A DNA stretch of 64,000 bases from Litorilituus sediminis (GCF_004295665.1 NZ_CP034759.1:1736001-1800000); one strand, 5' to 3'; shown: positions 38,379-48,201, numbered from the stretch's first letter. Program-made: numbers and translations. Notes: generated from the letters alone by a model not told the origin.

Positions 38379-39467
38379 TTACATTAAGCCTCTAAAGAAA
38401 TCACATAGCTCTTTTGCTTCTCGGGCAACTGAATAATGCTCTAATACTCTTGCTCGACCAGCACTTCCCATCTCAGCAAGCTTTTCAGGCTCTGCTAGCA
38501 TAAGGTCTAACTTCTCAGAAACCGCAGCTTGATCTTTTATCGGCACCACATAGCCATCTTCACCTTGTCTAACAACTTCAGGCCAAGCCCCTGCTTCTGA
38601 AGCTAATACTGCAGCGCCGCTACTCATCGCCTCTAAAATAGTTAAACCAAAGCCTTCATTATCACTTAGGGCTACCACTAAAGATAAGGCACTAAATATT
38701 CCCGGAATATCTTTAAAATCTTGTTCGCCGGCAAATACGATACGCTCACTTAAACCAGCCTCGGCAATGTTAGTCTTTAGTTCATTAACAAAATCTTCAT
38801 TACTTGAAGAAATAGAGCCGACAACAACTGCAGTATAATCTGGGTATTTATCTAACACCTCAATACAGCCTTGCACAAAAAGGTGCACACCTTTTTGCTT
38901 TCTAACGCGCCCTAAAATAGCAATACCACGTTTACCTTTATCAACAGACTCGGGTAGTAAATTTAGCGCTTGCCACGCCTGTGCCTTATCTTTAGCTGGG
39001 GTATAAACATCAGTTTTAACACCGTGATATATAATCGCATCAGGCTTTCTATGTAAATAACTCGCTGATGCCTTACACATAGCTAAAACCGCATCCATTC
39101 TATCGGTAAGCCAAAGGGTAAAGCCCGAACGATAGCGCTGAGCTGCTGAACTAAAGACTACTTTGATTTTTGCCCTAAACACATACTTTAAAAGTAACGC
39201 TTGGATCATCTCATCAACACGGCGTGCATGAAATATTCGAAACTTACCATTTGATAACGGCTTACGACACATTCGAGCAACTTGCCAAAAACTAATCGCT
39301 AAACTTTCATCCGGCAAATGGTGTTTGCCCATTACGCGTAGATTGATAAGCTCCCGCTGATGTGACAATACTTGTAACATAGTTGAAGTTACACCAGAAA
39401 AGTTAGAGTTTGAGTTACCTATAATTAACTCAATTTCATCACTATTTATCGCCTTGTTTGATTCCAT
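38379..39467 (-). CDS. glycosyltransferase family 4 (probable LPS core)
   Basis: 362 residues, GT-B fold. The N-terminal NSNFSGVTSTML and FHARRVDEM segments resemble LpcC-type LPS core mannosyltransferases. The C-terminal half has AILGRVRKQKGVHLFV and the donor-binding block SDNEGFGLTILEAMSSGAAVLAS (EX7E). Neighbouring lpxL on the other strand supports a role in lipopolysaccharide. The sugar donor cannot be read from sequence. Confidence 0.87.
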   Translation of the reverse strand: MESNKAINSDEIELIIGNSNSNFSGVTSTMLQVLSHQRELINLRVMGKHHLPDESLAISFWQVARMCRKPLSNGKFRIFHARRVDEMIQALLLKYVFRAKIKVVFSSAAQRYRSGFTLWLTDRMDAVLAMCKASASYLHRKPDAIIYHGVKTDVYTPAKDKAQAWQALNLLPESVDKGKRGIAILGRVRKQKGVHLFVQGCIEVLDKYPDYTAVVVGSISSSNEDFVNELKTNIAEAGLSERIVFAGEQDFKDIPGIFSALSLVVALSDNEGFGLTILEAMSSGAAVLASEAGAWPEVVRQGEDGYVVPIKDQAAVSEKLDLMLAEPEKLAEMGSAGRARVLEHYSVAREAKELCDFFRGLM

Positions 39468-39629
39468 AACGGGTATGCTTATTCATTCATGTAGTTAATG
39501 TAAATGGTTTCGCTATTCTACTTGAAAAAACAGTGACAAGATAACTTCTTTTGTACGGCTTTGTTTTGCGCTTACATGCGATTTGGGTATAATCAGCGCC
39601 AGCCAACAAACGCCAAGAGCAGACAAACC

Positions 39630-40568
39630 GTGAGCAGAAACAAAGTATTACAGCCTGACTTTAAATTATCCTTTTTATTACCTCAATATTGGCTTACCTG
39701 GTTAGGTGTTTTTATTCTCTACAGCATCTCTTGGCTACCATATAAATTACAGTTAGCAATGGGACGAGGTATAGGCAGATTACTATTTCGCATCGGCTCA
39801 AAGCGAAAACATGTTGCTTTAACCAATCTCAGACTTTGTTTTCCAGAAAAAACAGAGCAAGAATTGCAAACCATTTTAAAGGCCAATTTTGAAAACACCG
39901 GCATAGCCCTATTAGAAACGGGCATGGGTTGGTGGTGGCCTGATTGGCGAGTAAAACGTAAAATGACCATCAAAGGCTTAGAGCATTTAGAAAAAGCTAA
40001 AGCTGAGGGCAAAGGCGTACTTTTACTGGCAATGCATTATTTAAGTGTCGAAATGAATGCCCGTGGTGTCGGTTACGGTCACCCTATGGTGGTGTTTTAT
40101 CGCCCTCATAACAACCCGCTAATGGAGTATTTTCAATTTAGAGGTCGAGGTCGTTCAAACAAATATATGCTCGGCAAGCGAGATGTTAAAGGCCTTATAA
40201 AAGCCTTGCATGATGGCGAAGTTTGTATTTACTTACCTGATCAAGATTATGGTAGAAACCGTAGTCTCTTTGTACCGTTTTTTGCTGTCAAAGAGGCAGC
40301 AACAACCACTGGCACATTAATTTTTGCTCGGCAAAAAAATGTCGATACTATGATGATAGTGCCGATAAGAAATGATGATGGCAGCGGCTACACCTTAGAA
40401 ATACTGCCTCCTTTAGAAAACTTCCCAACTGATGATGATGTTGCAGATGTTACCCGCGTAAACCAAGAGTTAGAAGCGGCAATACGTCGTAAACCTGAGC
40501 AATATATGTGGCTTCATCGTAGGTTTAAAACCAGACCCAATCAGGATGATCCTTCCCTTTATAAATAG
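39630..40568 (+). CDS. lpxL: lipid A acyltransferase, LpxL/HtrB type
   Basis: I place the start at the GTG at 39630 (MSRNKVLQPDFKLSF), because the LpxL family begins just before LLPQYWLTWLG; the frame is open from 39561. About 312 residues. One N-terminal membrane helix (about 18-38) and the catalytic HX4E motif (HYLSVE) are present, with GMGWWWPDWR matching the LpxL/LpxP block. It adds a secondary acyl chain to Kdo2-lipid IVA at the inner membrane. LpxM cannot be fully excluded. Confidence 0.88.
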   Translation: MSRNKVLQPDFKLSFLLPQYWLTWLGVFILYSISWLPYKLQLAMGRGIGRLLFRIGSKRKHVALTNLRLCFPEKTEQELQTILKANFENTGIALLETGMGWWWPDWRVKRKMTIKGLEHLEKAKAEGKGVLLLAMHYLSVEMNARGVGYGHPMVVFYRPHNNPLMEYFQFRGRGRSNKYMLGKRDVKGLIKALHDGEVCIYLPDQDYGRNRSLFVPFFAVKEAATTTGTLIFARQKNVDTMMIVPIRNDDGSGYTLEILPPLENFPTDDDVADVTRVNQELEAAIRRKPEQYMWLHRRFKTRPNQDDPSLYK

Positions 40569-40671
40569 TATCGGCTTAAACAAAACCAGGAATTAAGCAA
40601 TATTATTGTATAAATACTATTCTTTGCGTAAAGTATAAAGAGAGGATATTTTCGAAGGTATTGATTACATT

Positions 40672-41364
40672 ATGAACTTTTGGGTACGTAATATTATATT
40701 AGCTTTAATATTATCAGCGCTTGCTTGGGCATTTTTAGCTAATCAAGACTTCTTATTGTCACTTGATGGCTCTTTAGGTCAAGTTGATGAAAAAGAAGTT
40801 ATCATAGATACCGTACCTGAAGATAAATATAAAGCAGTAACCACCAACAAATCGAACGTTGCCACACCAAAAACAACCAATAAAGCGGCCATAGGCTTGT
40901 CTAAGTTTTATGCTAATTTACACGGCGATATGGATGGTAAAGGCCCTAAAATCCGCAACAATATTATTTACCTTCCCGAGCCAAAAGGCGACTTAGCTAA
41001 ATTACTTCAAGCACGAGAAATGGTTGTTCGCCCCTACAGAGAAAATTGGCGTGGTAGTATTGAATCACGCCCTTTTAGAAAAGGGCAAACCTTGAATCAA
41101 AAACTGACTGAATATGCCAACAAAGATGGTCTTGAAATGATTTGGTGGTTAAATAGAGACTATATTGTTAAAGACCCATTTCGCATTGAAAAAGATATCC
41201 TAACAACGGCTTTCCAAGTAGCAAAAGCAGTTGAAGGCCACTTTGAACAAGGGTTATCAATTTACTTTTGCTATCGCCAAAGAGCGATAGTCGTTATTGA
41301 AACCCTACCCAATGAATATTTAGAACAAGAATGTTTATTACAAGGCGCAGGTAAAAGTTATTAA
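40672..41364 (+). CDS. membrane-anchored TcpQ-domain protein
   Basis: 230 residues. One N-terminal membrane helix (7-25), a Thr/Lys/Asn-rich linker (40-75) and a C-terminal TcpQ-like domain (about 120-222; RGSIESRPFRKGQTLNQKLTEYA, WWLNRDYIVKDPFRI, YFCYRQRAIVVIE). TcpQ domains are found in toxin-coregulated and other type IV pilus accessory proteins and secretin partners. No pilus gene is nearby, so it is an orphan here. Its stop is 19 bases from the convergent glnE stop. Confidence 0.65.
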   Translation: MNFWVRNIILALILSALAWAFLANQDFLLSLDGSLGQVDEKEVIIDTVPEDKYKAVTTNKSNVATPKTTNKAAIGLSKFYANLHGDMDGKGPKIRNNIIYLPEPKGDLAKLLQAREMVVRPYRENWRGSIESRPFRKGQTLNQKLTEYANKDGLEMIWWLNRDYIVKDPFRIEKDILTTAFQVAKAVEGHFEQGLSIYFCYRQRAIVVIETLPNEYLEQECLLQGAGKSY

Positions 41365-41383
41365 TAGCGCTCTTAAATCAAGC

Positions 41384-44278
41384 TTAAGTAACGAGATATT
41401 TTTGCCATAAAGCCGTTATCTTTTGCTGCTCATCCAATTCACTTACCTCTAACAATTGCGAAAGGTTTTGCATACTTGCTTGATGTCCATAAGCTCTAAG
41501 CTTCTGGTAATTCTGACTTAATAAATCTTGTTCCTGTTTACTAATAAAGCCTTGCTGAGCCAACACTTTAAAAATGCCTAGGTTATCGCATGGCAAAGTT
41601 AGCTTGATATCATTAGCGCTATAGGCCAACACTAAAAACTGCGCCAAAAACTCGATATCGACTAAGCCACCTACACCTTGCTTAATATCGAACATTTGCT
41701 CTGTTGATTTATCTAAGTGGTTACGCATTTTTTCGCGCATTTCTACCACATCATTTATCAATTTAGCTTTATCTCGTGTGCTTGCTAGCACTTGCTGTCT
41801 TATCTTAGCGAATTTCTCTAGCAGTACACTATTACCATAGACCATACGAGCTCTCACTAAAGCCTGATGTTCCCATGTCCAAGCATCTTCTTGCTGATAC
41901 TGAGCAAAAGTATTCAGGTGTACTACCAATACCCCTGAATTGCCTGAAGGCCTTAAGCGCATATCTAATTCATATAAAATACCGCTACTCATGCGGGTAT
42001 TAAAAATATGCATAATCCGCTGCGCTAACTTCATATAAAACTGACTTGCAGGAATGGATTTTGCGCCATCTAGGCGACCTGTAGTCATTTCTTCTCGTTC
42101 ACTGTGATGAACAAACACCAAATCTAAATCTGAACTATAACCTAGCTCTGTACCGCCTGTTTTACCATAAGCAATAACAGCAAAGCCTTTATTCTCACTA
42201 TCAACGCAAGATTCAGGCACACCAAATCGCGTAGATACTTGCTGCCACGCAAGGTTAATGACTTCCTCAATAATAGCTTCTGCCAGTGCAGTTAAATGTT
42301 GACTGACTTTAGCAACATCAAGCACTTGAGCAATATCAGCCGCAGCAATACGTAATTGCTGTGATTGTTTAAACTGCCTTAACGCTTCCATTTGCGCTTC
42401 TAAGTCTTCTTCTGGAATACGCAACATACGCTCTCTTAACTCTAGCGCGTATGCTGATAATTGTGGCGGATTGTGCAACAACTTAGGATCAATTAACTCA
42501 TCTAATAAAATCGGGTACTTAGCGATATAATCAGTGACCCAACTACTTGCTTTGCATAAGTGAATTAACTGCTTAAAGGCACCCTCATTTTCAAACAGTA
42601 ACTCCAAGTAAGCCGTGCGAGTGATGATCTTACTAAACACCGTTAACACACGTTCTAGTACAACATCAGCTTGCGCTAGTGTTTGAATATGACAAAGCAA
42701 TAATGGGATCAGTTTATCTAATACCAAACGACCGCGATTACCTAAACTGCGCTTAACTAATTCATCTCTAAAAGTGCTTAAGTGTCGCCATATTGCTTCA
42801 CTGTCGGCAAAGCCATCATCTTGTGCTAGCCAAGCAATTGATTCTTCATCACTCCAACGGCTATGCCATAATGTCACCCAATGTTCATCCGCAGCTTGAT
42901 GATTAGGGCTTTCAACACCAATCAATTGTTCAAACTCTAAGTGAACACCATCCATATGTAGTTGTAACTGAGCTAAAAAATCAGGCCATGTTGCTATATT
43001 TAAGACACTAAGCAAACGCTGCTGGTCAATTTCTGTATCAGGTAATGTTTGTGTTTGCTGATCGGCTAGTGCTTGAATGATGTTTTCAACTCGTCTTAAA
43101 AAACAATAAGCTGACTCTAATACCTGTTTACTTTTCTCTGATAACTCGCCTGCGTCAACCAATAGCGGTAATACTGTTAATAAGTGACGTTGTTGTAGGT
43201 ACTTGTCTCGACCACCACGAATAAGCTGAAACACTTGCACAATAAATTCAATTTCTCGAATACCACCAGCACCTAGCTTAATATTATTGACCAGTTGCTT
43301 ACGCCTAACCTCCTGAGAAATCATCATTTTCATTCGGCGAAGGCTATCAATAACACTAAAGTCAATGTAGCGACGATAAACAAAGGGTCTTAGCATACTC
43401 GATAATTGCTGATGATAAGGGCTGTCACCAATTAAACGCGCCTTTAACATGGCATAGCGCTCCCAATCACGCCCCTGCTCTTGATAATAATCTTCCATGG
43501 CATTGAAAGTTAAAACTAACGGACCACTTTCACCAAATGGCCTTAAACGCATATCAACACGATAAACAAAGCCATCTGCCGTTACTTGATGCAAAGACGT
43601 AATTAACTTTTGCGCTAAACGAGTAAAAAACTGCTGGTTATCTAATACGCGGCGACAACCGCTAGTTTCACCGCTTTCAGGGTAAGTAAAAATTAAATCA
43701 ATATCGGAAGAAAAATTTAGCTCTTTACCGCCAAGTTTGCCCATACCATAAACCAACAACACTTGTTGCTCACCTTGGCGATTTTGAGGTACGCCCCATT
43801 TCTGCTGACAAAACTCAGTAAGCCAAGCCAAGCTTGCGACAATCAACTCATCAGCTAATGATGACAAACAGGCGAGAGAGACTTCTAAATCAACATTCAA
43901 AACTAAATCAGCAATGGCAATATTAACCATATGCTGTAAACGAAAACGCCTTAAAATACGGTGCAGTTGAGCTTCGTCTTGACAGTCAGATAATAGCTCT
44001 GCGAGTAAGCGTTTATAATCTGGCTGCTTAAAATCAGCGGCTTTTGTCAGGTTTTCACCAACGAATAAAGCAATAACTAAATCAGGTGCTTGCAGTGCAC
44101 TTTTAAGAATAAAATCGCTTAATGTAATTGCTCTTTTAAAAACAACCAGTTGTGCTTTAGTGAGAAGATTACAAGCATCAGGGTGCTGCTCATTAAACTT
44201 TTGCCAATTTTGCTGCTGTTTAGCCAGCAATGACTCAGATAAGGTGGGTAAGGATAAATGCTCTACGCTCATATTCAT
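41384..44278 (-). CDS. glnE: bifunctional glutamine synthetase adenylyltransferase/removase
   Basis: 964 residues. Two nucleotidyltransferase halves are visible: the N-terminal adenylyl-removing domain (GGKELNFSSDIDLIFTYP, about 180-200) and the C-terminal adenylyl-transferring domain (GGTELGYSSDLDLVFVHH, about 705-722), both with the G-G-x-E-L-x-x-S-S-D-x-D-L signature. Each is followed by a PII-uridylyl-transferase-type helical block. It switches glutamine synthetase off and on with nitrogen supply under PII control. In E. coli glnE is next to ygiF; here about 7.6 kb of other genes separate them. Confidence 0.97.
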   Translation of the reverse strand: MNMSVEHLSLPTLSESLLAKQQQNWQKFNEQHPDACNLLTKAQLVVFKRAITLSDFILKSALQAPDLVIALFVGENLTKAADFKQPDYKRLLAELLSDCQDEAQLHRILRRFRLQHMVNIAIADLVLNVDLEVSLACLSSLADELIVASLAWLTEFCQQKWGVPQNRQGEQQVLLVYGMGKLGGKELNFSSDIDLIFTYPESGETSGCRRVLDNQQFFTRLAQKLITSLHQVTADGFVYRVDMRLRPFGESGPLVLTFNAMEDYYQEQGRDWERYAMLKARLIGDSPYHQQLSSMLRPFVYRRYIDFSVIDSLRRMKMMISQEVRRKQLVNNIKLGAGGIREIEFIVQVFQLIRGGRDKYLQQRHLLTVLPLLVDAGELSEKSKQVLESAYCFLRRVENIIQALADQQTQTLPDTEIDQQRLLSVLNIATWPDFLAQLQLHMDGVHLEFEQLIGVESPNHQAADEHWVTLWHSRWSDEESIAWLAQDDGFADSEAIWRHLSTFRDELVKRSLGNRGRLVLDKLIPLLLCHIQTLAQADVVLERVLTVFSKIITRTAYLELLFENEGAFKQLIHLCKASSWVTDYIAKYPILLDELIDPKLLHNPPQLSAYALELRERMLRIPEEDLEAQMEALRQFKQSQQLRIAAADIAQVLDVAKVSQHLTALAEAIIEEVINLAWQQVSTRFGVPESCVDSENKGFAVIAYGKTGGTELGYSSDLDLVFVHHSEREEMTTGRLDGAKSIPASQFYMKLAQRIMHIFNTRMSSGILYELDMRLRPSGNSGVLVVHLNTFAQYQQEDAWTWEHQALVRARMVYGNSVLLEKFAKIRQQVLASTRDKAKLINDVVEMREKMRNHLDKSTEQMFDIKQGVGGLVDIEFLAQFLVLAYSANDIKLTLPCDNLGIFKVLAQQGFISKQEQDLLSQNYQKLRAYGHQASMQNLSQLLEVSELDEQQKITALWQKYLVT

Positions 44279-44293
44279 TCCGCCAGCTACCTA

Positions 44294-44322
44294 TAGACAT
44301 AATATGTCATAAGTGCTATTAA
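44294..44322 (+). promoter_or_regulatory. sigma-70-type promoter of the lipoprotein/DUF350 genes
   Basis: TAGACA (-35, 44294-44299), a 17-base spacer ending TGC, then TATTAA (-10, 44317-44322): an extended -10 promoter. The 13-base segment AGTGCTATTAATT carrying the -10 is duplicated in tandem (44312-44324 and 44325-44337), giving a second possible -10. Confidence 0.5.
44296..44308. promoter_or_regulatory. palindromic operator, copy 1
   Basis: GACATA-A-TATGTC, a perfect palindrome around one central base, upstream of the lipoprotein gene. It overlaps the -35 hexamer of the promoter described at 44294-44322. Two further copies lie upstream of the DUF2170 gene. Confidence 0.65.
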
Positions 44323-44337
44323 TTAGTGCTATTAATT
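44312..44337 (+). repeat. tandem 13-base duplication over the -10 region
   Basis: AGTGCTATTAATT occurs twice without a gap. It duplicates the extended -10 sequence of the promoter. Confidence 0.8.
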
Positions 44338-44433
44338 AAAAAACCCATATAATGCCAAGTAAAATAAACAGTTGATTCTTATTCAATTGGTATCATTTGC
44401 TAACTTAGCATTTTTGAGGAGACAATGGCATAA

Positions 44434-45444
44434 ATGCAAGCGCTTAATAGAGTTTTTTTTAACAAATGGTGCGCTAGAGATTTGTTTAAGCACTTTTTTG
44501 CCCTGCTGACAGTATTTTTACTTACAGCGTGTGGCGATCCAGTTCAAGAGCAAATCACTCAGCAACTACCCATAACAGAGCAACGGATTGAACAGTTAGG
44601 TAATGCATTAACTAACGGACAAGTTCGCAATGCTAACCTGATTAATCAATATGCGGAAAAAGTGTTGGCAATGAAACCAACCCTATCACCACTGATAGCA
44701 GAATTTCAAAAGGACGCATCAACTCAAGGTCCTATGTATCAAGCATTACTTGATCGCCTCAATACCGCCAAAAATCAACCGCAAATGTTTGCCTCATCAC
44801 AGGCTTTGTATAATGAACTGCTTAATATCTATCAAGCCGCCGATCCTGTGCTATTTTCTGACGCATTAAGTGATCCTCTCAATGTGCTTGCCGATATGTC
44901 TGACGGTCAATTGCCACGTATTAACTCTCTTTCAAAAGAGCAAAGTTTGGCGGCTAATAATGCGCAAGACTTTGGCGTTGGTGAGCAGCTTATTGGCAAC
45001 CCGAATTACGGGCAATGGCAAACGGGCAGCAACGGCATGTCATTCTGGGCTTGGTATGGCATGTACTCCATGATGGGCGACTTATTTGGTCGACGCACCT
45101 ACTACAATGACTGGGGACGCTACCGAAATTACAGCTACTACAATGATTATGGCCGTACTCGTTATAGCTCACCAAGCCAGCTGAAAAAACAAACCAATCT
45201 TGATACTCGCATGAAAAAATCTTTTGCCAGTCGAGGACAAAAATTCACTAGTCCTTACAGCAAGAATCGCGCGGGTTCATCAAGCTTATCAAGCCAAAGC
45301 AAAACCGCACAAAATAGTGCCAATCGCTTTCGAAGTAACAATGTGAAAAAAAGTAGCTACGCTAGCAAATCAAGATCAAGTAAAAGCTCAAGCTTTCGCA
45401 ACAGTAATACCAACACATCACGTAGCTTTAGACGTGGTAAATAA
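44434..45444 (+). CDS. lipoprotein with Tyr/Ser/Arg-rich low-complexity tail
   Basis: 336 residues. A lipoprotein signal ends at LTAC (about Cys33), with a long N-region. Residues about 38-180 are helical. A WAWYGMYSMMGDLFG segment (about 208-222) comes next, then a Tyr/Arg/Asn-rich stretch (YYNDWGRYRNYSYYNDYG), then a Ser/Lys/Arg-rich tail ending SFRRGK. I do not recognise a named family. The SFW...Y.MMG segment and disordered tail recall DUF1190 proteins such as E. coli YjfM, and the next gene is a YjfL homologue as in E. coli, so it may fill the same role (inference). It is 26 bases upstream of the DUF350 gene. Confidence 0.75.
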   Translation: MQALNRVFFNKWCARDLFKHFFALLTVFLLTACGDPVQEQITQQLPITEQRIEQLGNALTNGQVRNANLINQYAEKVLAMKPTLSPLIAEFQKDASTQGPMYQALLDRLNTAKNQPQMFASSQALYNELLNIYQAADPVLFSDALSDPLNVLADMSDGQLPRINSLSKEQSLAANNAQDFGVGEQLIGNPNYGQWQTGSNGMSFWAWYGMYSMMGDLFGRRTYYNDWGRYRNYSYYNDYGRTRYSSPSQLKKQTNLDTRMKKSFASRGQKFTSPYSKNRAGSSSLSSQSKTAQNSANRFRSNNVKKSSYASKSRSSKSSSFRNSNTNTSRSFRRGK

Positions 45445-45470
45445 GAAAAACAGGAATAGCAGGACAATTT

Positions 45471-46373
45471 ATGAATACATTTATCGAACTCGTTGGTGTT
45501 AATCAGGAACTACTTGTTTTTCTCGCCATCGACATCACAATAGCCATTATTTTACTTGGTGCAATGCGCTTTTTATCGGGCTTATCAGCACAAGTTAATA
45601 GCACGGAAGAATTAGCCAAACAAGACAACTTTGCCTTCGGTATTAGTGTCGCTGGCAGTATATTAGCACTAGGTATTGTATTAACTGGGGCAATCACAGG
45701 TGAAGCTGCCAGCAGCTACATGATGGAAGTGGTCGGTATGCTCGCTTACGGCGGCTATGGTTTATTACTGATAAAAGTGGGCCGAGTTATCCACGATAAA
45801 GTCGCACTGCAACGCTTAAATAAAACCGCATTAATTAAAGAGAAAAATCTTACCATTGGCATTATTGATGCTGCTGGTGCTATTGCCACAGCGATTGTTA
45901 TTAGAGCCGTATTGCTTTGGGTAGACGGCTTAGATTTAAGTACCTTTATCGCGATTACCAGTGGCTTCTTTGTCGCACAAGCAGTATTAGTGATTGTCAC
46001 TCGTATCAGAGAAAATCAATACGCTAAGAATAACCAAGAAGACTGCTTACAAGAAGCTTTGAGTAAAGGGCAATTAGCTTTGGCTATTCGCTATAGTGGT
46101 CAAGTGATTAGTACCGCTTTAGCTGTTACCGCGGCAAGTCATTTCTTAATTTATAGCCCAGATACCTTAGTAATGAACTTAATTGGCTGGTTAGTGTTTG
46201 GCGTTATTATGACGTTATTGGTTGCACTATTAACTGCACTTGCTAAACGTATTGTTTTATGGGGTATCAACTTAGTAGAAGAAGTGGATCAACAACACAA
46301 TATCGGTGTTGCCAGTATAGAAATGGCAACAAGCATAGGTATAGCATTAATTTTAACGGCATTGATGGCCTAA
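45471..46373 (+). CDS. yjfL: DUF350 membrane protein (YjfL-like)
   Basis: 300 residues with about eight membrane segments in two similar halves, each a DUF350 repeat (GISVAGSILALGIVLTGAI and IEMATSIGIALILTAL regions). DUF350 proteins have no proven activity; they recur next to PspA, DUF2170, DUF2491 and polyamine or glutathionylspermidine enzymes. It sits between the lipoprotein and the spermidine-synthase-like gene, followed by a terminator that may attenuate transcription into the latter. Confidence 0.88.
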   Translation: MNTFIELVGVNQELLVFLAIDITIAIILLGAMRFLSGLSAQVNSTEELAKQDNFAFGISVAGSILALGIVLTGAITGEAASSYMMEVVGMLAYGGYGLLLIKVGRVIHDKVALQRLNKTALIKEKNLTIGIIDAAGAIATAIVIRAVLLWVDGLDLSTFIAITSGFFVAQAVLVIVTRIRENQYAKNNQEDCLQEALSKGQLALAIRYSGQVISTALAVTAASHFLIYSPDTLVMNLIGWLVFGVIMTLLVALLTALAKRIVLWGINLVEEVDQQHNIGVASIEMATSIGIALILTALMA

Positions 46374-46381
46374 ACATCAAC

Positions 46382-46409
46382 AAGCCCAGCAATACGCTGG
46401 GCTTATTTT
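46382..46409 (+). terminator. rho-independent terminator after the DUF350 gene
   Basis: Stem AAGCCCAGC / GCTGGGCTT with an AATAC loop and the T-rich tail ATTTTTA. Confidence 0.8.
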
Positions 46410-46445
46410 TATCGCTATTCACTCCCTAGTTTTATTTTCAATCTC

Positions 46446-48137
46446 ATGACAAGCAAAAAAAGCCACCTACTCGATGACACCTTATTAATTCTTACCATGG
46501 CCGTATTAGCAGGTTGTGGGTTAATTTATGAATACTTATTATCCCATTATGCCGGCCGAGTCATAGGCGTTATGGAAAGCGCCATCTACACTATGATTGG
46601 CCTGATGATCGTCTCAATGGGTTTAGGTGCATTTGCCGCAAGAAAGGTAAAATGTGCATTTAATGGTTTTGTCTGGCTTGAGCTAATTATCGCCTTGCTT
46701 GGTAGTAGCGCAATTTTACTTATTGGTGGCTTGATTGCTATTACGCAAATATTTCCCCACATCATCGCTGATTTATTCTCTATGCCGCCAGATATGCGTC
46801 CACAAGGTGGTATTTTTAAGCAATTAAGCTGGTTAGCACATAAAAGTCCTTACTTTTTCGGCATACTGCTGGGTTTTTTTATTGGTATGGAAATTCCGCT
46901 TATTGCCCGCATTCGAGAGCACATTCATCAAAAGCACTTAGCCAATAACTTAGGCACTATTTACGGCGCAGACTATGTGGGTGCTGGTATTGGCGCAGCA
47001 ATTTGGGTTATGTTTTTACTAAGCATAGATATATCTAAAGCCGCGGCCTTAACGGCAAGTTTGAACTTAGTCGCAGGCGCCTTCTTTATTTGGCGTTACT
47101 GGCATAAACTTAAATGGAAAAAAACCTTTGTTAGTTTGCACCTAGTACTCGCTGTAGTCATTGTTGTTATGTTCAATTACGGTAACCAATGGCTCAATCA
47201 AATGAATAGCGTGCTCTATTTAGACAAAGTTGTACATTCAGCTAAAACCCGTTATCAGCAATTAACCTTTACTGAGCGCCATATGGGCTTAGAGCATGAA
47301 AACATTATCAATTTCTACCTAAACGGTCGCTTGCAATTTTCCTCATTAGACGAGCATATTTATCATGACTATTTAGTTGCACCAGCATTAGCAGCATCAG
47401 CCAGACAAGAGCATATTCTTATTATCGGCGGCGGTGATGGCTTAGCGTTACGTGATGTGCTTATGTACTCGCCAAAATCAGTGACCTTAATTGACCTAGA
47501 CAGTGAATTAATCAATATATTTAAGCAACCAGAGCAACATGTTAATCCGCGCTTAGCCAAACAACTTAACCAACTAAATCAAAATAGTTTGCAAGATAAA
47601 CGCGTCACCATTAAAACCGCGGATGCTTTTATTGCTATTGATGAATTACTGGCAAAAAATCAAGTGTTTGATGCCATTATTGTTGATCTACCCGATCCAA
47701 GTCACCCCGATCTAAACAAGCTGTATTCTGTGAACTTTTATGCCCGTTTAAAACAGTTACTTGCTGGCGATGGCCTAATAGCGATCCAATCAACTAGCCC
47801 TTATCATGCGAAAGAGTCTTTTATTTCAATTGGCAACACAGTCGCTGCGGCAGAATTTTCTCATGTTCAACAATACCATGACAATGTGCCAAGTTTTGGT
47901 GAATGGGGTTGGACTATTGCAGCTAAAACAGGGTTAAGCCCATTACAACGTTTAAATAATCTTCAGGCATTGCCCATTGCACATACTTGGTTAAACTTAG
48001 CCATACTTAAAGCCGCTTTTGTTTTTCCAAATAACTTTTATGAAAATAAAAATGAAATAGAGGTCAACACCTTAGGCAGTCATACAATTTATCAGCTGCA
48101 CCAAAAGGCTTGGCAAGATCAACAAGGCTTGAATTAG
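46446..48137 (+). CDS. membrane-anchored spermidine-synthase-like aminopropyltransferase
   Basis: 563 residues. The N-terminal half (about 12-242) has seven or so membrane segments. The C-terminal half is a spermidine-synthase fold: NGRLQFSSLDEHIYHDYL (about 293-310), the nucleotide-binding IIGGGDGLALRD (326-337), an acidic ribose contact TLIDLDSEL (347-355), and the catalytic-type VDLPDPSHPDLNKLYS (413-428). Such enzymes would transfer aminopropyl from decarboxylated S-adenosylmethionine, but no AdoMet decarboxylase gene is nearby, so donor and acceptor are open. A membrane-bound polyamine enzyme beside DUF350 and PspA genes points to envelope protection (inference). Confidence 0.87.
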   Translation: MTSKKSHLLDDTLLILTMAVLAGCGLIYEYLLSHYAGRVIGVMESAIYTMIGLMIVSMGLGAFAARKVKCAFNGFVWLELIIALLGSSAILLIGGLIAITQIFPHIIADLFSMPPDMRPQGGIFKQLSWLAHKSPYFFGILLGFFIGMEIPLIARIREHIHQKHLANNLGTIYGADYVGAGIGAAIWVMFLLSIDISKAAALTASLNLVAGAFFIWRYWHKLKWKKTFVSLHLVLAVVIVVMFNYGNQWLNQMNSVLYLDKVVHSAKTRYQQLTFTERHMGLEHENIINFYLNGRLQFSSLDEHIYHDYLVAPALAASARQEHILIIGGGDGLALRDVLMYSPKSVTLIDLDSELINIFKQPEQHVNPRLAKQLNQLNQNSLQDKRVTIKTADAFIAIDELLAKNQVFDAIIVDLPDPSHPDLNKLYSVNFYARLKQLLAGDGLIAIQSTSPYHAKESFISIGNTVAAAEFSHVQQYHDNVPSFGEWGWTIAAKTGLSPLQRLNNLQALPIAHTWLNLAILKAAFVFPNNFYENKNEIEVNTLGSHTIYQLHQKAWQDQQGLN

Positions 48138-48201
48138 GCAAGTACAGCCTAAATATGTTAATTAGCGTTACAACTAAATAAAATTAATCACAAATAGGCT
48201 C

